A stretch of 64,000 bases of DNA from Terriglobia bacterium (GTDB taxonomy: Bacteria > Acidobacteriota > Terriglobia > JAIQFV01), in NCBI GenBank assembly GCA_020073085.1, contig JAIQFV010000014.1, forward strand, positions 1 to 64,000, read 5' to 3'. Both the position numbers and the translations under genes were made by a program. The notes under the pieces were generated by a model, which made no database searches, was not told where the DNA came from, and saw only the letters and a program-made list of their open reading frames with translations. Positions 55,391-64,000 of the stretch are shown piece by piece. The number at the start of each line of letters is the position of its first letter. Position 1 is the stretch's first letter.

Positions 55391-56254
55391 TCACTGCACT
55401 ACGAAGCTCTTGGGGTCGATGGGCTGATTGAATGTGATCTTTTCAAGAACCGTCTCCCATTCCCCGAAGAATGTTGACTGTCCCACTTCAGCCGTGTAGT
55501 GGATGGTCCAACGATGGGGGAGGGTCAGTCCATCTTCCTCGCGGAAATCCTCAAACACTTCCAGCAATTCGAGGCGGTTTTCGGTCTGGCTTGAAGAGAG
55601 TTCAGGCCGGCTCGCCAGCGGGGCAGGCTGGATGATCCGGTAGATCGTGGCGATGTGACGAAAGGTGTCGGGCTCGAAGTAGAGGAAGACGTTGAGATTG
55701 CTATCCCCCTTTTTCATCTGATACCGGAGCTCATGCGCTTGTTTTCCCTCGACTTTCGCAAGACCCCGGTATTGCAGTTTCGGACCCCGCTGGTCCAACT
55801 GTGTCAGGGGCCATGCAGTTGAGAGGACCCCACCCATCAAACCTTCTTTAATAATTCCATTGTAGAGGTAGAGGAAATCCCCGAGCCTTGATCGTTTGCC
55901 GGGTCGGATGTAGCCGATTTGGACATTCTGTCCGTCAAAGGAAAAGACCTCCTCCGGATAATCTTTGGACTCGAACTTCATGTCGTATCGGAGTTTGTTG
56001 CCGTCTGAAATAAACACGGTCTGACCCAACATGGAGCCGCTACCCCCGGTCCGAACCCTCACAGTCCCGTTCCCTTCGGCGATGCATGTTTTCCGGGCCG
56101 CCAGCTTTTCCGGGGCTCCCACGGACTTGAGACTACGAGCGACCAGATCCTGGGGGTCCAGTTTGGGATCCTTTGAGACGGTGGAGACCGGATAGGCCAT
56201 CAAAGCGACGAAGAAAAGCGCCAGTCCAAGGAACGATTTCTTTTGCGCAGTCAT
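55391..56254 (-). CDS. Exported LolA-like lipoprotein-sorting-type protein
   Basis: The 287-residue protein has a signal peptide (KKSFLGLALFFVALMAYPVS) and a periplasmic beta-sheet fold resembling the outer-membrane lipoprotein-sorting/LolA-like superfamily: VRVRTGGSGSMLGQTVFISD, KLRYDMKFESKDYPEEVFSF, DSNLNVFLYFEPDTFRHIAT, ITFNQPIDPKSFVV. The ATG at 56254 follows AGGAGGAGCTC. The last motif (FNQPIDxxxF) is shared with the C-terminal part of the cytochrome protein at 60270. Function is unknown. Confidence 0.7.
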   Translation of the reverse strand: MTAQKKSFLGLALFFVALMAYPVSTVSKDPKLDPQDLVARSLKSVGAPEKLAARKTCIAEGNGTVRVRTGGSGSMLGQTVFISDGNKLRYDMKFESKDYPEEVFSFDGQNVQIGYIRPGKRSRLGDFLYLYNGIIKEGLMGGVLSTAWPLTQLDQRGPKLQYRGLAKVEGKQAHELRYQMKKGDSNLNVFLYFEPDTFRHIATIYRIIQPAPLASRPELSSSQTENRLELLEVFEDFREEDGLTLPHRWTIHYTAEVGQSTFFGEWETVLEKITFNQPIDPKSFVVQ

Positions 56255-56714
56255 TTTCTGAGCTCCTCCTTTAGGGCGACTCTTGCTATTTTCGAATGAA
56301 AGGGCTCTTGCTGAATCCACGGCTGGAAACCTTTGAGTGTGGTAAGCGGGGTATGATAACAACGACCCCCGTATGGTAGAGCATTCTTCCGCTGATGTGA
56401 ACAAGAAAAACACTCCAGGACGTAGAGCAGGCTGACTGATAGTCTATTCTGGGATTGGGATCGAGGAACAACAGCAGGTCTTTGGAGTGCTGAGATTGTT
56501 TCAGAGGGTTTGGTGTCCATTGGGCTCGCCTCCGGAAAAGTGAGGAAGCAACAACTCCAACCTTCGATCGCCTTGATCCAGGAGTGGTTTCGGAAGGTGC
56601 TGAAAAGGGATTTTCCAGGTTCAGGAAGCGAGGGTGGACTCTTGAAGGCCGTTGCTGTCATAATGTTTTGGCGAAGATAGATCAAATCCAAAAGAGTACT
56701 TTCAACAATCGGGA
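56255..56714. other. Divergent intergenic region
   Basis: This 460-bp gap separates two divergently read genes and probably holds both promoters. I see no clear boxes and no supported gene. Confidence 0.5.
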
Positions 56715-57488
56715 ATGATGGACCCAAGACTGCGTTTTTCGACCCGGGTTGAGAATTACGCCCGGTACCGCCCCGGCTATCCGGAACGGATTGTCGAAAT
56801 CCTCCGCAAGGAGTGCAACCTGGCTCCTGGGCTGGCGATTGCGGATATCGGTTCAGGAACAGGAATTCTGGCGGAATTATTCCTGAAGAGTGGAAACCGG
56901 GTTTACGGGGTTGAGCCAAACCGGGAAATGCGGGAAGCGGGCGAGAGATTTTTGAAGGACTATGCAAACTTTGTGAGTGTCGACGGGTCTGCCGAAGCCA
57001 CCACCCTGGCACCTCACAGCGTCGATTTTGTCACTTCCGGTCAGGCTTTTCACTGGTTTGATCGCACAAAATCAGGGGAGGAGTTTGGCCGCATCTTGAA
57101 GCCTCAGGGATGGGTCGTCCTCGTGTGGAATGACAGGCGGACCGACACCACGCCATTTCTTCAAGCTTATGAGAAGCTGTTGCTCACCTATTCCATCGAT
57201 TACAAGGAGGTTGACCATAAGCAGGTCGACAGCGAAGTGCTTTGCTCTTTCTTCGGCTCCACGAACTTCAAATATCAAGTCCTCAAAAACCAGCAGGTAT
57301 TTGATTTCGAAAGTTTGAAGGGCCGTGTCCTCTCGTCTTCCTATGCACCCGAGAGCGGACATCCGAATTTTGAGCCGATGATGAATGAGCTTGTCACAAT
57401 CTTCAGGGAGCAGCAGATCCTCGGTAAGGTCATTTTCGAGTACGACACGAGGGTGTACTACGGACAATTGCCGAGGGAGGCAAAGTGA
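56715..57488 (+). CDS. Class I SAM-dependent methyltransferase
   Basis: The 257-residue protein begins with FSTRVENYARYRPGYPERIV, typical of the Methyltransf_11 group that includes trans-aconitate methyltransferase-like enzymes. SAM motif I is IADIGSGTGILAELFLKSG near 40-58, motif II VYGVEPNREMREAG, and motif III SVDFVTSGQAFHWF near 100-113. Substrate cannot be told. It is followed 62 bp later by a GNAT gene on the same strand. Confidence 0.87.
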   Translation: MMDPRLRFSTRVENYARYRPGYPERIVEILRKECNLAPGLAIADIGSGTGILAELFLKSGNRVYGVEPNREMREAGERFLKDYANFVSVDGSAEATTLAPHSVDFVTSGQAFHWFDRTKSGEEFGRILKPQGWVVLVWNDRRTDTTPFLQAYEKLLLTYSIDYKEVDHKQVDSEVLCSFFGSTNFKYQVLKNQQVFDFESLKGRVLSSSYAPESGHPNFEPMMNELVTIFREQQILGKVIFEYDTRVYYGQLPREAK

Positions 57489-57549
57489 CGCGCGCTTGGG
57501 TCGGATCTTCGCGCCCCCTGTTCGCCCTTTGCGCCAGGGGGTTGGAAAG

Positions 57550-58113
57550 ATGGGGAGCAGTTCCTTTTTTGGGATGAAGATGAAACCACCGGAAGTCATC
57601 GAAACTGCCCGGCTGCGACTGCGACAGCTCGTGCTGGAGGACGCCAATGCAATATTCGAGGAGTATGCGCAGGATCCCGAAGTGACGCGATACCTTGTGT
57701 GGCGGCCCCACCGGCACATCGATGAGACCCGGGAATTTCTGAGACGATGCTGTATCGCGTGGAAGGAGGGCTCGGCCTATCCATGGGCTATCATACGGAA
57801 AGAGGACGACCGGCTGCTGGGGACGGTGGAGATCCGAGTTGAAGGACACGCCATAAATTTGGGGTACGCGCTGGCGAAGCTTTTTTGGGGAAACGGGTAT
57901 ACGGCTGAAGCGATCAGGCCGATCATCGAGTGGGGCCTGAAGCAGGATGGTATTTATCGAGTCTGGGCGGTGTGTGATTTGGAGAATCAGCCCTCAGCCC
58001 GTGTGCTGGAAAAGGCAGGGATGTCCCGGGAAGGCATCCTGCGCCGATGGATCATGCTTCCGAACCGAAGCGACGAGCCGCGGGATTGTTATTGCTATGC
58101 AAAAACGAGATGA
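57550..58113 (+). CDS. GNAT acetyltransferase, RimJ/RimL type
   Basis: The 187-residue protein has the RimJ/RimL start IETARLRLRQLVLEDANAIF, RYLVWRPHRHIDETREFL, and the acetyl-CoA loop region NLGYALAKLFWGNGYTAEAI near 98-117. It ends with VWAVCDLENQPSARVLEKAG and MSREGILRRWIM, diagnostic of the family. It probably acetylates an N-terminal or amino group. The ATG at 57550 or a second at 57574 may be used. Confidence 0.87.
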   Translation: MGSSSFFGMKMKPPEVIETARLRLRQLVLEDANAIFEEYAQDPEVTRYLVWRPHRHIDETREFLRRCCIAWKEGSAYPWAIIRKEDDRLLGTVEIRVEGHAINLGYALAKLFWGNGYTAEAIRPIIEWGLKQDGIYRVWAVCDLENQPSARVLEKAGMSREGILRRWIMLPNRSDEPRDCYCYAKTR

Positions 58114-58234
58114 ACCGCGGGATGATCGATAAGCCTCCGCCTCGAAGATGACCGCACTCAGACGGTCGAGTGGAGGGGCTTGATGGCACCCCTCCGGGTC
58201 ATCGACGGCGGACGCGGCAGCGGACCAACATTGA

Positions 58235-59386
58235 ATGAACAGTGAAACGATCGGACGGCGCCGCTGGGTGAAATGGACCCTGATTCTTCTCGGGTGGACC
58301 TTCCTGGGCGTCTTCTATGCCGGACAAACCTTTCTCATCTACGCGCGTTCCAATCATCCCACCCGGTTTGCCCGAATTCTCCCGGGCGCCCTGGTCATCT
58401 GGTACTCGTGGGCGGTCCTTTCCCCGTTCATCACCTGGCTGGCCCGACATTTCCGGATCGAACGAAAGCGGTTGCTTCGGAATCTTGCGACGCATCTTGC
58501 GGCCGGAATAATTTTCTCCTTTTTGCATCAAGCGCTTCCGATCCTCGTTTTCTCCACGGTGGACGCTGCCTCGGGGAAGCCCTTCCTGTTCTTCAGCCGA
58601 CTTTTCAATTCACTTTTTTCCTTATACTTCAGCAATGATTTTTTCATCTATTGGATGATCCTGTTTGCGGTCCATGCCTTGGATTACTACCGCCGGTACC
58701 GGGAAGGAGAGCTGAAGGCCTCGCGTCTGGAGGGCCAGCTGGCCCAGGCCCAACTCCAGGCGCTCAAAATGCAACTCCATCCTCATTTCCTGTTCAATAC
58801 CCTGCATGCCATTTCGGCACTGGTTCACAAGGACCCGGAAGTGGCCGACCGCATGATCGCACGTCTCAGCGATCTGTTGCGGCTGACCCTGGATAATGTC
58901 GGCGTGCAAGAGGTCCCTTTAAGACAGGAGCTGGAATTTCTCGAGCGATACCTCGATATTGAACAACAACGCTTTCAGGACCGGCTGGAGGTGCGGTTGG
59001 AGGTAGACCCGCTGACCCTGGATGCGATGGTTCCCAACCTGATTCTACAACCCCTGGTTGAAAACGCCATTCGGCATGGAATCGCACAGCGTTCATCGAC
59101 CGGCCGGGTTGAAGTTCGGGCGAGACGGGAAGACGGCCGGCTGCGGCTCGAAGTGCGTGACGATGGATCCGGACTCACCGGAGAGGTGGGCGAGAACGTG
59201 AAGGAGGGGATCGGTCTGGGAAACACCCGGACGCGGTTGCAGCAACTCTATGGCGCCGCGCACCAGTTCGACCTCTTCAACTCATCCAACGGCGGGCTCG
59301 TGGTGAGGTTGATGATTCCATTCCGCGCGGAGTCCCAGGGCGGACAAAAGGTGCATCCTGATGAGGATTCGAGTCCTGATCGTTGA
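58235..59386 (+). CDS. LytS/YpdA-type membrane histidine kinase
   Basis: The 383-residue kinase has four hydrophobic segments in its first 155 residues (for example WTLILLGWTFLGVFYAGQTF and DFFIYWMILFAVHALDYY), a coiled linker, the His_kinase motif LKMQLHPHFLFNTLHAISAL near 182-201 with the phosphoacceptor His, and an ATPase domain with NLILQPLVENAIRHGIAQR and GIGLGNTRTRLQQLYG. It overlaps the LytTR response regulator gene by 26 bp, forming a two-component pair. The signal is unknown. Confidence 0.92.
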   Translation: MNSETIGRRRWVKWTLILLGWTFLGVFYAGQTFLIYARSNHPTRFARILPGALVIWYSWAVLSPFITWLARHFRIERKRLLRNLATHLAAGIIFSFLHQALPILVFSTVDAASGKPFLFFSRLFNSLFSLYFSNDFFIYWMILFAVHALDYYRRYREGELKASRLEGQLAQAQLQALKMQLHPHFLFNTLHAISALVHKDPEVADRMIARLSDLLRLTLDNVGVQEVPLRQELEFLERYLDIEQQRFQDRLEVRLEVDPLTLDAMVPNLILQPLVENAIRHGIAQRSSTGRVEVRARREDGRLRLEVRDDGSGLTGEVGENVKEGIGLGNTRTRLQQLYGAAHQFDLFNSSNGGLVVRLMIPFRAESQGGQKVHPDEDSSPDR

Positions 59387-60128
59387 TGATGAAGTGCTGG
59401 CCCGCGAAAGGATCCGCGACTTGCTCCGGGGCCAACCGGAGTTCGAGATTGCCGGGGAATGCGCCAATGGCCGTGACGCCGTCCAGAAGATTTTGGAACT
59501 CGCACCCGACTTGCTTTTCCTGGATGTTCAGATGCCCGGACTGAACGGGTTGGACGTCTTGGAAGCGGTCGGCCCGCGGCACATGCCCGTGGTGATTTTC
59601 GTGACGGCCTATGATCAATATGCGCTGAAGGCCTTCGAGGTGCACGCGCTCGACTACCTTTTGAAGCCGTTTGACCGGCCCCGCTTTCAGAAGTCTCTTC
59701 AGCGCGCGCGCACCCAGATCGAGCGGCAGAGGAATGGGGATCTCAATGACCGCTTAATGGAGTTGCTGGAGGAGGTGAAGGGGACCCGGAAATTTCTGGA
59801 CCGGCTGGTTGTGAAAGACGCCGGCCGGATTTTCTTCCTGAAGGCAGACGAAATCGACTGGGTTGAGTCGGCGGGGAACTATCTCCGGCTTCACGTCGGG
59901 AAGGAATCCCATCTTCTTCGCGAGACCATGGGACGGTTCGAACGTCAGCTCGATCCCAGTCAATTCCTGCGCATTCATCGGTCCACCATCGCCAACATCG
60001 AGCGGGTCAAGGAATTCCGCCCGCTGTTTCATGGGGAATATGCCGTCGTTCTGCACGGCGGGCGTCAGTTGACGCTGAGTCGTGCCTATCGCGGGAGACT
60101 GGATGAACATTTGCGGAAGGGGCGTTGA
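59361..60128 (+). CDS. LytTR-family response regulator
   Basis: The 255-residue regulator has a receiver domain (RIRVLIVDDEVLARERIRDL, phosphoacceptor Asp in LLFLDVQMPGLNGLDVLEAV near 55, and YALKAFEVHALDYLLKPFDR) and a C-terminal LytTR DNA-binding domain (IFFLKADEIDWVESAGNYLR, QFLRIHRSTIANIERVKEF, LTLSRAYRGRLDEHL). It should be phosphorylated by the kinase encoded directly upstream and bind paired direct repeats. Confidence 0.93.
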   Translation: MRIRVLIVDDEVLARERIRDLLRGQPEFEIAGECANGRDAVQKILELAPDLLFLDVQMPGLNGLDVLEAVGPRHMPVVIFVTAYDQYALKAFEVHALDYLLKPFDRPRFQKSLQRARTQIERQRNGDLNDRLMELLEEVKGTRKFLDRLVVKDAGRIFFLKADEIDWVESAGNYLRLHVGKESHLLRETMGRFERQLDPSQFLRIHRSTIANIERVKEFRPLFHGEYAVVLHGGRQLTLSRAYRGRLDEHLRKGR

Positions 60129-60269
60129 AGCTCCTGGTGTTCATCACACTCTTCCGCTCGACGATCCCCGATAATCAGCAATCCATCCCAAATCGGTTGC
60201 CGCCCGCGGGCCTAGATGGTAGATTCCCGTCATATCTCATTACACGCTTGAAAGGGGACACTCGTCGCG

Positions 60270-61451
60270 ATGACCAAGACCCATCTCGTTCGGTCGTTCA
60301 GTCTTGTTGTGCTCGCCACCGTGCTATCCATGAAACCGGGCCCCCATGGTCCCGGCCTGGCCCTGCCTCGGGGTTCCGGGTCGATGGCAGAGCAGGACAA
60401 GCCCGCAGCGTCGCAGGAGAAGACGGCGGCACAGCAGTATAAAAACATCCAGGTGTTCAAGGACCTGCCCGCATCCCAGTTGATCGGGGCCATGCAATTC
60501 ATCTCAGCTTCCCTGGGGGTGGGTTGCGATTATTGCCATGTCACCGCCGAGCGCGGCAATTGGCCGATGGAAAAGGACGACAAGAAGACCAAGCAGACCG
60601 CTCGCAAAATGATCCTGATGATGCGCGAAATCAATGGCGCAAATTTTGAAGGAAAGCTCGTGGTTAACTGCACCAGCTGTCACCAGGGGAGATCGCGGCC
60701 TTTGCCCATTCCTCCTCTCAAGGGGGGCATTCTGGTGTCGTGGAATCCGAGGGCGGCCAACTCGAACCCGCCGGAATCCCTGCCGACGACAGATCAGGTC
60801 ATCGACAATTATGTCCGGGCCCTGGGGGGTGCGGACGCCTTGGCGAAGATCAAGACGACGGTGCTTCAGGGATCAATACAGTTTTCCAATGGAAAATTGC
60901 TGCCGATGGAGGTCTCCGCCGTAGCTCCCAATAAGGTGCTGTGGACGCTCACCACTCCGAACGGGACGATTTATCGGGGATTCAACGGACGGGTTGGTTG
61001 GGTCAAGAGCAATGAAACAGTCCACCCGCTCACCGGATCGGACCTGGCGCAACTCAAGCGAAGAGCGGAGTTCAATGAAGAGACCCGCTTCAAAGAGCTG
61101 TATCCCAAGAGATCACTGCGCGAGAAGGAAACGATCGACGGCCACGAAGCTTACGTGATGGAAGCCACGGGAGTCGATGGGGTTCAGGAGAAAATGCTTT
61201 TTGACGTCCAGAGCGGGCTCCTGCTCCGGAGGATCATCTTCAATGAAACCCCGCTCGGCCTGCTCCCCAGCCAAACCGATTATGAAGATTACCGGGATGT
61301 AGAGGGGATCAAACAGCCGTTTACAGTCCGGACGACCGGGCCGACCCTCGTTCAGACCGAGAAACTCACTGAAATCAAATTCAACCAGCCCCTCGACGAC
61401 GGCAAGTTTGATCAGCCGGCTGTCGAGAAGAAAACGGGCTCATCCGAGTAG
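60270..61451 (+). CDS. c-type cytochrome of the reaction-centre cytochrome subunit type
   Basis: The 393-residue exported protein has an N-terminal hydrophobic segment (SFSLVVLATVLSM) and two haem c motifs: CDYCH near 86-90 in LGVGCDYCHVTAERGNWPME, and CTSCH near 133-137 in VVNCTSCHQGRSRPLP. This pattern is annotated widely in Acidobacteriota as 'photosynthetic reaction centre cytochrome c subunit' although no reaction centre is present. The second half (about 165-385) is a LolA-like beta domain (VIDNYVRALGGADALAKIKT, IKFNQPLDDGKFDQP). Role in electron transfer is likely but the partner is unknown. Confidence 0.85.
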   Translation: MTKTHLVRSFSLVVLATVLSMKPGPHGPGLALPRGSGSMAEQDKPAASQEKTAAQQYKNIQVFKDLPASQLIGAMQFISASLGVGCDYCHVTAERGNWPMEKDDKKTKQTARKMILMMREINGANFEGKLVVNCTSCHQGRSRPLPIPPLKGGILVSWNPRAANSNPPESLPTTDQVIDNYVRALGGADALAKIKTTVLQGSIQFSNGKLLPMEVSAVAPNKVLWTLTTPNGTIYRGFNGRVGWVKSNETVHPLTGSDLAQLKRRAEFNEETRFKELYPKRSLREKETIDGHEAYVMEATGVDGVQEKMLFDVQSGLLLRRIIFNETPLGLLPSQTDYEDYRDVEGIKQPFTVRTTGPTLVQTEKLTEIKFNQPLDDGKFDQPAVEKKTGSSE

Positions 61452-61672
61452 GAAGAGCTGGCGTTGCATCTCGGAGCCGCTCAAAAGGGACGCCTGACAA
61501 AATCGGCCGTGAATGAGCGGCTCACCGCGGGGAAAGCACCGCCGAGGGGCGGGATATGTAAATTGCATTTTGCACAGGTGGGATTTATGATGGAGGTTGA
61601 ATTCCCGTTCGATCGAACGAGTCAAAGCGCAAAGGCGTAGCTCTTGTTGGGATTGGTCCAAGGAGACTTCTC

Positions 61673-62449
61673 ATGAATGACGACCTGGTGATTGCAGGAA
61701 AGACATTTCACTCGCGCCTCATTGTGGGCACGGGGAAATACCGGAGTTTTCCGGAAATGAAGCGCGCCCACGAAGCCAGCGGGGCCGATATGGTCACGGT
61801 GGCCGTGCGCCGCGTGAATCTGAGTGACCGTTCCAAGGAGTCGCTGCTCGACTATATCGACCGCGACCGGATGTTCATTCTTCCGAACACGGCCGGGTGC
61901 TACACCGTGGACGAAGCGGTTCGAACGGCGCGCCTGGGGCGGGAAGCAGGCCTTTCCCACTGGGTGAAACTGGAAGTCATCGGCGACGAGAAGACCCTGT
62001 TCCCCGATGTGATGGGGCTGATTGAGGCGACCCGAATTCTGGTGAAGGAAGGGTTTGTGGTCCTGCCTTACACCAACGACGATCTCATCATCGCCAAGCG
62101 GCTTATCGACGCGGGGGCTTCCGCGGTCATGCCGCTCGGCGCGCCCATCGGCAGTGGCATGGGCATCCAAAACCCCACCAACATCCGGATCATGCGCGAG
62201 ATGATTAGCGGGGTGCCTCTTATCGTGGACGCCGGCGTCGGAACGGCGAGCGACGCGGCCCTTGCCATGGAACTCGGTGCGGATGCCGTGCTGATGAATA
62301 CGGGAATTGCCTGCGCCCAGGATGCAGTCCTGATGGCCGAGGCGATGAAACATGGGGTGATCGCCGGCCGACAGGCCTATCTGGCAGGTCGGATCGAGAA
62401 GAAGCTGTATGCGACGGCCTCCAGCCCGCTGGCGGGTGTGGTGCGGTAA
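61673..62449 (+). CDS. thiG: Thiazole synthase
   Basis: The 258-residue protein is ThiG, which forms the thiazole ring of thiamine from deoxyxylulose phosphate, dehydroglycine and ThiS thiocarboxylate. Family features are [20 protein letters not shown] near 15-34, [20 protein letters not shown] near 42-61, [20 protein letters not shown], the active-site lysine in [16 protein letters not shown], and [20 protein letters not shown]. ThiS, ThiO and other thi genes are not adjacent, and I saw no TPP riboswitch upstream. AAGGAGACTTCTC precedes the ATG. Confidence 0.95.
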   Translation: MNDDLVIAGKTFHSRLIVGTGKYRSFPEMKRAHEASGADMVTVAVRRVNLSDRSKESLLDYIDRDRMFILPNTAGCYTVDEAVRTARLGREAGLSHWVKLEVIGDEKTLFPDVMGLIEATRILVKEGFVVLPYTNDDLIIAKRLIDAGASAVMPLGAPIGSGMGIQNPTNIRIMREMISGVPLIVDAGVGTASDAALAMELGADAVLMNTGIACAQDAVLMAEAMKHGVIAGRQAYLAGRIEKKLYATASSPLAGVVR

Positions 62450-62699
62450 GGGAAGTTGTCGGTTCTCAGTTGCCAGTGCCCAGTTGCCAGTGCTCAGTTG
62501 TCAGTTCTCAGATTTAACAGCTCAGAGAATAGATGACTGCAATGACCAGTCATCTGACCGCTCTTGGTTTTCTAGATTTCTGATGGGTCATGCATCGGAA
62601 GGCCTTAACCAGGGGGTCCGCAAGCAACAGAGGATTGTCAAATAAATCGACCCTTCTGCTCACTGGCAACTGGGAACTGAGAACTGACAACTGATTTTC
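62450..62699. repeat. Intergenic inverted repeats of the CAGTTGTCAGTTCTCAG type
   Basis: An 18-bp perfect inverted pair (TCAGTTGTCAGTTCTCAG at 62494-62511 and its complement at 62677-62694) frames the gap, with further near-copies around 62460-62490. No gene is inside. Confidence 0.8.
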
Positions 62700-63557
62700 T
62701 CACCCCACAAACTCCACGCGGACACGCTTGGGGAGGATCTTCTTTTTGAAGCCCTCGTTGAGGAGCAACTGAACGGCCCGCCGGCCGTCCTTGCCATAGT
62801 CGAGAGTCAGGTCGTTCACATACATCCCCACGAACTTATCCGCCAGCTCCTTACTCATATCCCGGGCGAACTGCATGGCATAAGTCAAGGCCTCATCGCG
62901 GTGGTCGAGCGCGTACTGAATCGAGGCTTTCAGCAAGCGGGAAACCTCCCGAATCGTTTCCAAACCCAAATCTTTTCGAATGGCGTTGCCGCCCAGGGGG
63001 AGGGGAAGTTGGTGGCGGTCGTACCACCATTCGCCCAGATCCAGGATCTTGTGAAGCCCTTCCCGGGCGTGGGTGAGCTGACCTTCGTGGATGAGCAGGC
63101 CCCCCTCCACCAATCCATGCTTGACGGCATCAATGATCTTGTCGAACGGGACGACCACGTGCTCAAAATCGGGTTCGTAAAGCTTTAGAGCGAGGAACGC
63201 GGTTGTCATCAGGCCGGGAATGGCGATGCGTTTTCCCTTGATGTCCTCGGGCGGGAAAGCCTTGCTGGCGACGACCAAAGGCCCGTATCGCTCGCCCATT
63301 GAAGAACCGTGTGGCAGCAAGGCGTAACGGTCTGCAATATGCGGGTATGCCGAAAAGGAGATGGCGGTGACTTCGTAGATGCCCTCCAGGGCTTTCGAGT
63401 TCAGGGTTTCGATATCGCCCAGGGTGTGATGAAACCTCAGATTTCCGGTGGGAAGCTTGTCGGTGGCGAGTGCATAGAACATGAAGGCATCATCGGAATC
63501 CGGGCTGTGCGCGATGTGGATATCGACCGGGTTGCTCGAAGGTGAAGGTTTCGTCAT
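62700..63557 (-). CDS. mqnD: MqnD-like 1,4-dihydroxy-6-naphthoate synthase (futalosine pathway)
   Basis: The 285-residue protein resembles MqnD of the futalosine route to menaquinone, a periplasmic-binding-protein fold without a signal peptide. Features: [20 protein letters not shown] near 13-32, [20 protein letters not shown] near 66-85, [35 protein letters not shown] and [20 protein letters not shown]. The ATG at 63557 follows TGAGGTCG; the longer open frame upstream (to 63737) is unlikely. MqnA-like proteins are related but usually lack the [11 protein letters not shown] start. Confidence 0.87.
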   Translation of the reverse strand: MTKPSPSSNPVDIHIAHSPDSDDAFMFYALATDKLPTGNLRFHHTLGDIETLNSKALEGIYEVTAISFSAYPHIADRYALLPHGSSMGERYGPLVVASKAFPPEDIKGKRIAIPGLMTTAFLALKLYEPDFEHVVVPFDKIIDAVKHGLVEGGLLIHEGQLTHAREGLHKILDLGEWWYDRHQLPLPLGGNAIRKDLGLETIREVSRLLKASIQYALDHRDEALTYAMQFARDMSKELADKFVGMYVNDLTLDYGKDGRRAVQLLLNEGFKKKILPKRVRVEFVG

Positions 63558-63708
63558 AACGACCTCAGGAATGGAAATGCGAACCGACCTCGCTGGTGCA
63601 AAGAACAATGTCCAGAATGAAAAAGAGAGGAATGCATTATAACGAATAGTTTGCCATTTGAGAAAACTATGGAGTCTGTGGGCCAGTCTTGTTTGAGCAG
63701 GGTCTTCT

Positions 63709-64000
63709 CTAACGCGGAGGGCTCTCTGCGTTCTCAAAGAATTCCAGAAATTGACTGAGGATGAGTTCCTTGGAAAGGCGGGAGGGAAGCAGGATTCCCT
63801 GGTCGTCAGTCAGGGCAAGACGGGGGTAAAGGACGGCGAGGGAGTCGAATCGCCATCGCGCGTCGGTCCGGTCCTCCCTTCCATTCAATCGGTTCACAAG
63901 GGGTGCCAGGTCAATTCGCGGTCGCTTGGAGAGGGTCTTGGTTTCAAACCAGGTGACGATATGATAAAAGAACTCGCAGCGCAACCCGTCCTCACCTTCC
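63709..64000 (-). CDS. C-terminal part of a protein of unknown family, cut by the window edge
   Basis: On the minus strand the frame is open to the window end and stops at 63709, so at least 97 residues are seen. The visible part includes [32 protein letters not shown] and [15 protein letters not shown], ending [19 protein letters not shown] do not recognise the family. An internal TTG at 63984 could be a start but the reading continues in frame beyond it. Confidence 0.55.
   Translation of the reverse strand, partial: EGEDGLRCEFFYHIVTWFETKTLSKRPRIDLAPLVNRLNGREDRTDARWRFDSLAVLYPRLALTDDQGILLPSRLSKELILSQFLEFFENAESPPR

Noticed and set aside
56251-57012. 253-codon minus-strand open frame
   Set aside because: Overlaps the methyltransferase gene antisense and lacks any family pattern.
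61452-61672. TPP riboswitch ahead of thiG
   Set aside because: The conserved CTGAGA-type core and its partner were not found in the 220-bp gap.

Overview
The window reads as a chromosomal segment of a Gram-negative, GC-rich soil- or sediment-type bacterium, most likely an Acidobacteriota (inference). The hints are a c-type cytochrome of the 'photosynthetic reaction centre cytochrome c subunit' type outside any reaction-centre operon, a FadL/OmpA outer-membrane protein, an MqnD-type menaquinone pathway gene, and many hairpin, REP-like and MITE-like intergenic repeats. No rRNA or tRNA gene was seen.

Layout. 0-3 kb: a 78-bp tandem array, a molybdo-hydroxylase FAD subunit with a MocA-like cytidylyltransferase, then palindromic tandem repeats. 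3-23 kb: a large defence island. It starts with a HerA/VirD4-like ATPase and cas6, followed by a tightly overlapping subtype III-D operon: CARF protein, HD-less cas10 with an intact GGDD, a single Cas7, csx10, a double Cas7, csx19 and a large TIGR03986-like RAMP. A membrane-anchored CARF protein, a four-TM coiled-coil protein with a vWA lipoprotein, a Csx3-like ring nuclease, a stand-alone reverse transcriptase, cas1 and cas2 come next. 23.5-30.5 kb: one very large CRISPR array (about 85 good 37-nt repeats) with its leader at the cas2 side and a decayed distal end. A 237-bp MITE with a 9-bp target duplication sits inside one repeat. 31-33 kb: a Phd/VapC-type toxin-antitoxin pair, a CcbP-like calcium-binding protein and repeated palindromes.

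33-39 kb: TauE/SafE transporter, lysine/saccharopine-type dehydrogenase, GMC oxidoreductase and its Tat-exported small subunit, separated by MITE-like repeats. 39-52 kb: a fatty-acid uptake and beta-oxidation block: FadL-OmpA porin, TPR protein, TetR/FadR-type regulator, FadD, FadN, FadA, FadE and an MBL-fold hydrolase. Two sites matching the Bacillus FadR operator suggest local control. 52-64 kb: ordinary housekeeping and signalling genes: GAF histidine kinase, methyltransferase, GNAT, LytS/LytTR pair, cytochrome, thiG, mqnD.

How the defence genes should work together (inference from families). RT-Cas1-Cas2 could acquire spacers from RNA, and Cas6 would process the long transcript. The III-D complex would cut target RNA through its Cas7 subunits and, lacking an HD nuclease, signal through cyclic oligoadenylate. 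The signal would go to a membrane CARF effector and a CARF protein with a degenerate nuclease site, with the Csx3-like protein switching it off. The membrane pair (four-TM protein plus vWA lipoprotein) and the HerA-like ATPase have no established role in such loci and are the main candidates for something new.
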